A stretch of DNA of 64,000 bases from Gordonibacter sp. 28C (GTDB lineage Bacteria; Actinomycetota; Coriobacteriia; Coriobacteriales; Eggerthellaceae): NCBI RefSeq assembly GCF_003339845.1, contig NZ_PPTR01000002.1, positions 62,001 to 126,000 on the forward strand. Reading direction: 5' to 3'. Below the pieces are notes generated by a model. That model ran no database searches. It was not told the origin of the DNA and saw only the letters and a program-made list of their open reading frames with translations. A program made the position numbers and the translations under genes. Shown piece after piece: positions 60,079 to 64,000 of this stretch (positions are counted from its first letter, which is position 1; the number at the start of each line of letters is the position of its first letter).

Positions 60079-61328
60079 CACGCTCCCCCCTGCCAGCTGT
60101 CGAAGGCGGAGATGATGTCGATTCCCGACGGCGGCTTCATATCGAGCGGACCGGTCTTTCGAACGACCGCGCGCTCGCCGGATTGGCTCGTGCGCTCGAT
60201 ATAGAGCGTGCGCGACGTTTCCGAATCAAGCTGGTACACGAGGTATTGATAGGTTGCGGTGACGCCGATCGTGTCGCGAAGGGGCTTCGCCTCGGGCGGT
60301 ATGGCCATCGGCTCGCCGGGAGCGGTGGTTTCGGAGGAAACCTCGATCGTCTCGCCCGAAGACGGCTCCGAAGGAGCAGTCGGCTCAGATGCCTCGGGCA
60401 GCCGACCGTCTTCTTTCTCCTCTTCGTCATTTGCGATGCGCCCGGGCGAAGCAGCGGGCGCCTGGATCGACGAAGGACTCATCGGCGTCGCATCGGATTG
60501 CGCCGAAGATGGGAGGGTCGTCAGAAACCAAGCCCCGCCCAGCAAGGCGGCAGCCGCCAGCCCCGCGATGACGGTTTTCGCGACGACGCCCAGAGAAAGA
60601 GCCGACGCCGTCGATACGGTGGCCGCCGCGGCGACGCCTGCGCCCGCGAGCACCGCTTCCTTGAGTTTGTCGACGACGTCGGCGGACGCCACCGCGTCGG
60701 CATCGATGCGGAAGGCCTCGGTCATGACGGGAAGGGCGGCCACGCCGAACCCCGACGCCCCGATCGACGTGCCGAACTCGGCTTCGAGAAGCTTGCGGAG
60801 CTTCTTCTTCGCGCGGTTCAGACGGGTCGACACGGCGGTCATCGAGATATCGAGCGACGAGGCGATTTCCGCGTAGCTGAAATCCTCGAAGTAATACAGC
60901 AGCAGGCATGCGCGGTACTTTTCGGGAAGCTCCGAAACGGCGGCCATCAGGCGCGCACGCTCGTCTTCCCGCTCGACGTACTCGTGCGGAAGGAACTCTT
61001 GGCGCATTTCCGGAACGGAGAGAGCCTGAGACTCGATCGGCACCTCGTTCGCCGATCGCTTCATCTTTCGCTTCATATCCATACATGCTCCGAACACGAT
61101 CCGATACATCCACACATCGAATGCTTCCGGACTCTGAAGTTGGTGAATCGATCGTTTTACCGTGAGCAGTGCCTCTTGCGCGGCGTCCTTTCCGTCGTGC
61201 TGGTTCCCCATCATCTCGATGGCTATGTACAGCACGTTCTTTGCCCGGGCGTCGAGCAGTTTCTTGAACGATTGTTCGTCGCCTTGTATTGCCCCTTCGA
61301 TAACTCGAAGAAGTTTCTCGTCAACCAT
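60078..61328 (-). CDS. ECF sigma factor fused to a membrane segment and outer domain
   Basis: 416 residues; ATG at 61328 with AGGGG seven bases upstream. Sigma region 2 (about 10-90, DAAQEALLTVKRSI, FDVWMYRIVFGACMDMKRK), region 4 (about 130-185, LPEKYRACLLLYYFEDFSY, TAVSTRLNRAKKKLR), one membrane segment (about 250-272), a Pro/Ser/Glu linker, and a C-terminal domain of ~70 residues outside the cell. Ordinary ECF factors end near residue 190. The fused part may replace a separate anti-sigma factor and sense surface conditions. The next gene downstream, on the same strand, is the giant surface protein, a likely target. Confidence 0.88.
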   Translation of the reverse strand: MVDEKLLRVIEGAIQGDEQSFKKLLDARAKNVLYIAIEMMGNQHDGKDAAQEALLTVKRSIHQLQSPEAFDVWMYRIVFGACMDMKRKMKRSANEVPIESQALSVPEMRQEFLPHEYVEREDERARLMAAVSELPEKYRACLLLYYFEDFSYAEIASSLDISMTAVSTRLNRAKKKLRKLLEAEFGTSIGASGFGVAALPVMTEAFRIDADAVASADVVDKLKEAVLAGAGVAAAATVSTASALSLGVVAKTVIAGLAAAALLGGAWFLTTLPSSAQSDATPMSPSSIQAPAASPGRIANDEEEKEDGRLPEASEPTAPSEPSSGETIEVSSETTAPGEPMAIPPEAKPLRDTIGVTATYQYLVYQLDSETSRTLYIERTSQSGERAVVRKTGPLDMKPPSGIDIISAFDSWQGGA

Positions 61329-61905
61329 TTCCACACCCCTAGCGCGTTGGTATTAGATAGTCGTAACGTCGAAGGGCTTTCTTTCACTTTTTCGAAAAAT
61401 AGTTCCGAAAAAATGAGCGACGAGTATTGCATAATCCGTTCCATAGCGATTTGCTGGAATTTACGGCGGAATTGCCCGATTCGACGACATTCCTCTCCGA
61501 CGGCGGCGGGAGGCTTGGGCGCATTTGACGGAAGGCGCGGCCTCCTCCCGCAATGAACGCTGCGACGAACCCCCTGCGGCGCGAGAGCCTGAAGCAAGGG
61601 TTTGACGAGGTTCTTCTTTTGATTGAACCATCATGGGAAACGTAATGGTAATTTCACTTGTCAGCTTGAGAAGCGCTTTCTCGGCGCAGAAGATTTTTCG
61701 CTTGAAAGCTACGTGAAATGACGAAATCGGGCGCTTACCATGCCCGATTTCGTCGTTTCACCCGCATAATATGTAACCTTGCCGTAAACAAGGGGAAAAC
61801 AAGACGTTATGGTAAATCCACAGGATGCATCCATCGCGGCATGCGTTAGGGAGCCGTTTCCGATCCGCAACGGCGCCCTCATCGAATTGCAGAGGCACCG
61901 ACAAA
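61329..61905. promoter_or_regulatory. Gene-free region upstream of sigma factor with large hairpin
   Basis: 577 bp. A 20-bp inverted repeat (61713-61732 with 61742-61761, one G/A mismatch) with a 9-nt loop, arms GTGAAATGACGAAATCGGGC. AT-rich stretch near 61370-61440 suits the sigma gene's promoter. No gene seen. Confidence 0.5.
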
Positions 61906-61934
61906 AAAGCGCCCTGCACGTTGCAGGGCGCTTT
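61906..61934 (-). terminator. Terminator directly after rplW
   Basis: 13-bp perfect stem AAAGCGCCCTGCA / TGCAGGGCGCTTT with a 3-nt loop, followed on the minus strand by six T residues, 30 bp past the rplW stop. Confidence 0.9.
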
Positions 61935-61964
61935 CGGTTAAGCGATGGTGCGAGCCAGAGCGGC

Positions 61965-62249
61965 TTAGGAGGCGAACAGCTCGATCGTGTCGCCTTCCTT
62001 GAGCGTGACCATGGCCTTCTTCCACGTGCGGGTCTTGCCCAGCTGGTAGCGAACGCGCTTGGGCTTCGGCTTCACGTTCAGCGTGTTCACCTTGACCACC
62101 TTCACGTCGAAGATGGCCTCGACGGCCTGGGCGATCTCCACCTTGTTGGAGTCCTTCGCCACCTCGAACGTGTACGTGTTCTGCTCCATCATGTCGTAGC
62201 TATGCTCCGTGATGATGGGGCGGATGATAACCTCGCGGGGATCCTTCAT
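61965..62249 (-). CDS. rplW: 50S ribosomal protein L23
   Basis: 94 residues, full length for L23 (IIRPIITEHSYDMM, YTFEVAKDSNKVEIAQAVE, KKAMVTLKEGDTIEL). The ATG overlaps the rplD stop (TAATG). Binds 23S rRNA at the peptide exit. In most bacteria rplB follows; here a terminator follows. Confidence 0.97.
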   Translation of the reverse strand: MKDPREVIIRPIITEHSYDMMEQNTYTFEVAKDSNKVEIAQAVEAIFDVKVVKVNTLNVKPKPKRVRYQLGKTRTWKKAMVTLKEGDTIELFAS

Positions 62250-62872
62250 TATGCGAGCACCTCCTCGATGTACTTGAGGGCGTCGGCCGTCACCACGAGC
62301 TTCTTGTTGTCGATGAGCTCGTAGGTGTTGATCTCGGACACCGGGATGATGTTCACCTTCGGGATGTTGCGGAACGACAGGTAGGTGTTCACGTCGTCGT
62401 CGGCGATGACCAGCGTCACGCGGCCTTCCAGGCCGAGCGCTTTCATCGCGGCGACGGCGGCCTTCGTGGACGGCTTCTCGAACTTGAAGCCCTCGACGAT
62501 CACCAACTCGTCGTCGGCCAGCTTGGCGGACAGCGCGGAGCGCATGGCCAGCTTGACCTCTTTGTTGTTCACGCGGAACGCGTAGGAACGCGGATGCGGG
62601 CCGAACACGGTGCCGCCGCCGGCCCACTGGGGAGCGCGGATGGTGCCCTGACGGGCGCGGCCGGTGCCCTTCTGGCGCCACGGCTTCTTGCCGCCGCCGC
62701 GCACCTGCCCGCGGGTCAGCGTGTTGCTCGTGCCCTGACGCCACGCCGCGCGCTGGGAGCGCACGACCGTGTGCATGACCGGCACGTTCGGCTCGATGCC
62801 GAAAACGGAGGCGGCGAGGTCGGCGGAACCGGCCTTCTTCCCGCTCGCGTCTTTGATCTCAATCGTGGTCAT
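62249..62872 (-). CDS. rplD: 50S ribosomal protein L4
   Basis: 207 residues; AAAAGGAGTTATACACCT precedes the ATG. L4 signatures: RSQRAAWRQGTSNTLTRGQV, GGGKKPWRQKGTGRARQG, GGGTVFGPHPRSY. Coupled to rplW. Confidence 0.97.
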   Translation of the reverse strand: MTTIEIKDASGKKAGSADLAASVFGIEPNVPVMHTVVRSQRAAWRQGTSNTLTRGQVRGGGKKPWRQKGTGRARQGTIRAPQWAGGGTVFGPHPRSYAFRVNNKEVKLAMRSALSAKLADDELVIVEGFKFEKPSTKAAVAAMKALGLEGRVTLVIADDDVNTYLSFRNIPKVNIIPVSEINTYELIDNKKLVVTADALKYIEEVLA

Positions 62873-62906
62873 AGGTGTATAACTCCTTTTGTTTCAAATC
62901 CCACGT

Positions 62907-63527
62907 TTACGCCATGCGGACGCGAACGATGCCATTCTTGCCGCCGGGGACGGCGCCCTTCACCAGGATGAGGTTCTGATCCTCGTCGATGCGCACGACC
63001 TCCAGGTTCTTCACCGTCACGGTGTCCACGCCCATGTGGCCGGGGAGCTTGAGCCCCTTGAACACGCGGGACGGCGTGGCGCACTGGCCAACCGAACCGG
63101 GAGCGCGGTGGAAGTGCGCGCCGTGGCCGCCCGGGCCGCCGCGATGGCCGTAGCGCTTCATGACGCCGGCGAAGCCCTTGCCCTTGGACGTGCCCGTGAC
63201 GTCGACCTTCTTCGTCTCGGCGAAGGCGGCGACCGTCTGCTCGTCGCCCACGTTGTACTCGCCGGCGTTCTCCACGCGGACCTCGCGCAGGTAGCGCACG
63301 GGAGCCGTGCCCTGCTTCTCGAAGTGTCCCTTCATGGGGCGGTTGACCTTCTTCTCCTTGATGGTGCCGAAGCCCATCTGAACGGCCTCGTAGCCGTCGG
63401 TGTCCTTCGTCTTGACCTGGCAGACCTTGTTGGGCTCGGCCTGGATGACCGTCACCGGAATGACGCGGTCGTCCTCGCCGAAGATCTGGGTCATGCCGAT
63501 CTTCTTACCGTAGATTGCGTTGATCAT
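62907..63527 (-). CDS. rplC: 50S ribosomal protein L3
   Basis: 206 residues. [13 protein letters not shown] at the start, [35 protein letters not shown] and [13 protein letters not shown] are typical of L3. 16 bp after rpsJ. Confidence 0.97.
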   Translation of the reverse strand: MINAIYGKKIGMTQIFGEDDRVIPVTVIQAEPNKVCQVKTKDTDGYEAVQMGFGTIKEKKVNRPMKGHFEKQGTAPVRYLREVRVENAGEYNVGDEQTVAAFAETKKVDVTGTSKGKGFAGVMKRYGHRGGPGGHGAHFHRAPGSVGQCATPSRVFKGLKLPGHMGVDTVTVKNLEVVRIDEDQNLILVKGAVPGGKNGIVRVRMA

Positions 63528-63543
63528 TATCGCCTGACCCCCT

Positions 63544-63852
63544 TTACAGCTTGATTTCGATGTCGACGCCGGCGGGGAGATCGAGACGCATCAGGGAGTC
63601 CACCGTGTTCGGGGTGGGCTCGAGGATGTCGATGAGGCGCTTGTGCGTGCGCATCTCGAACTGCTCGCGGGAATCCTTGTCGACGTGCGGACCGCGGACG
63701 ACGCAGTACAGGTTGCGCTCCGTCGGCAGCGGGATGGGACCGGACACTTTGGCACCCGTCTTCTGCGCGGTATCGACGATGAGCTTCGTGGACTGGTCCA
63801 CGATCTCATGGTCGTACCCCTTCAAGCGGATGCGAATCTTCTGATTAGCCAC
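63544..63852 (-). CDS. rpsJ: 30S ribosomal protein S10
   Basis: 102 residues: [65 protein letters not shown]. First gene of the S10 group; lies 36 bp after the end of fusA with no tuf in between. Confidence 0.97.
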   Translation of the reverse strand: MANQKIRIRLKGYDHEIVDQSTKLIVDTAQKTGAKVSGPIPLPTERNLYCVVRGPHVDKDSREQFEMRTHKRLIDILEPTPNTVDSLMRLDLPAGVDIEIKL

Positions 63853-63888
63853 TTACCTTACCTCCGTTATGCTTCAGGTCGCGCGCGC

Positions 63889-64000
63889 TTACGCGTTCCC
63901 GCCGGCCTTGCTGATAATTTCCTCCGCCACGTTCTTCGGCACTGCCTCGTACGAATCGAACTGCATCGTGTACGAAGCGCGGCCCTGCGTGCCACTGCGC
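63889..64000 (-). CDS. fusA: Elongation factor G, C-terminal end (partial)
   Basis: Only the last 37 residues are in the window ([19 protein letters not shown], then [14 protein letters not shown] and stop), matching the end of domain V of EF-G. The rest lies right of the window. Confidence 0.93.
   Translation of the reverse strand, partial: RSGTQGRASYTMQFDSYEAVPKNVAEEIISKAGGNA

Noticed and set aside
1-64000. Search for insertion sequences or phage genes explaining the enzyme array
   Set aside because: No transposase, integrase or phage protein could be recognised anywhere in the window.

Overview
The window is about 64 kb of high-GC actinobacterial DNA and most resembles a gut member of the Eggerthellaceae (Eggerthella, Gordonibacter or relatives). 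The reasons are the large number of acetylene-hydratase/catechol-dehydroxylase-like molybdoenzymes, their pairing with short two-cluster ferredoxin subunits and MFS carriers, and the LuxR-type regulators with a polytopic membrane domain in front of the DNA-binding domain. That regulator architecture is known from Eggerthella lenta. Genus assignment is inference. I see no rRNA, tRNA, CRISPR array, transposase or phage gene.

Layout. (1) Positions 1-9007, all minus strand: a molybdoenzyme operon (large subunit 1736-4066, ferredoxin 1388-1735, second large subunit running off the left edge), preceded by an MFS carrier, a membrane LuxR regulator and another MFS carrier. (2) 9245-10689: a 58-residue protein with a SlyD-type prolyl isomerase, and an orphan DnaA-like ATPase. 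(3) 10936-18447, minus: LuxR regulator, MFS, molybdoenzyme, ferredoxin, a Cys-rich microprotein and another MFS. (4) 18937-25256, plus: molybdoenzyme, ferredoxin, microprotein, DASS-type anion carrier, a small membrane protein, a collagen-like microprotein and an ArsB/NhaD-type carrier, then a convergent LysR regulator. (5) 26684-28426: sufS and sufE. (6) 28555-41395, minus: three more molybdoenzyme units with two MFS carriers; two of the units carry a ferredoxin gene that is identical at base level. The last unit also encodes a SlyD-type isomerase and a Cys-rich microprotein. (7) 41640-45528: two tandem membrane LuxR regulators and a small XRE regulator. (8) 45593-52610: a trigger factor coupled to a Cys-rich microprotein, a zinc-ribbon/collagen-like protein, and an ABC transporter whose permease has a long coiled coil. 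(9) 52889-61328: a 2,323-residue leucine-rich-repeat surface protein preceded by an ECF sigma factor fused to a membrane segment and an outer domain. (10) 61965-64000: rplW, rplD, rplC, rpsJ and the end of fusA. Here the S10 operon stops after rplW and no tuf lies between fusA and rpsJ.

How the parts fit. Each molybdoenzyme unit looks like a substrate-specific reductive module: carrier for an aromatic or carboxylate compound, cytoplasmic bis-MGD large subunit, two-cluster electron-transfer subunit, and a membrane LuxR sensor. SufS/SufE could supply sulfur for the iron-sulfur clusters. Substrates cannot be read from sequence.

The least explained element is a set of tiny Cys-rich proteins (N-terminal C-x2/3-C-x2-C-G-R-C, usually followed by a zinc ribbon and a Pro/Gly tail). 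Three sit in molybdoenzyme operons and one in front of the trigger factor. Three of the four are translationally coupled to the next gene, and two share their operon with a prolyl isomerase or chaperone. This is my main candidate for an undescribed system, possibly cluster or metal sensing, or maturation of the molybdoenzymes.
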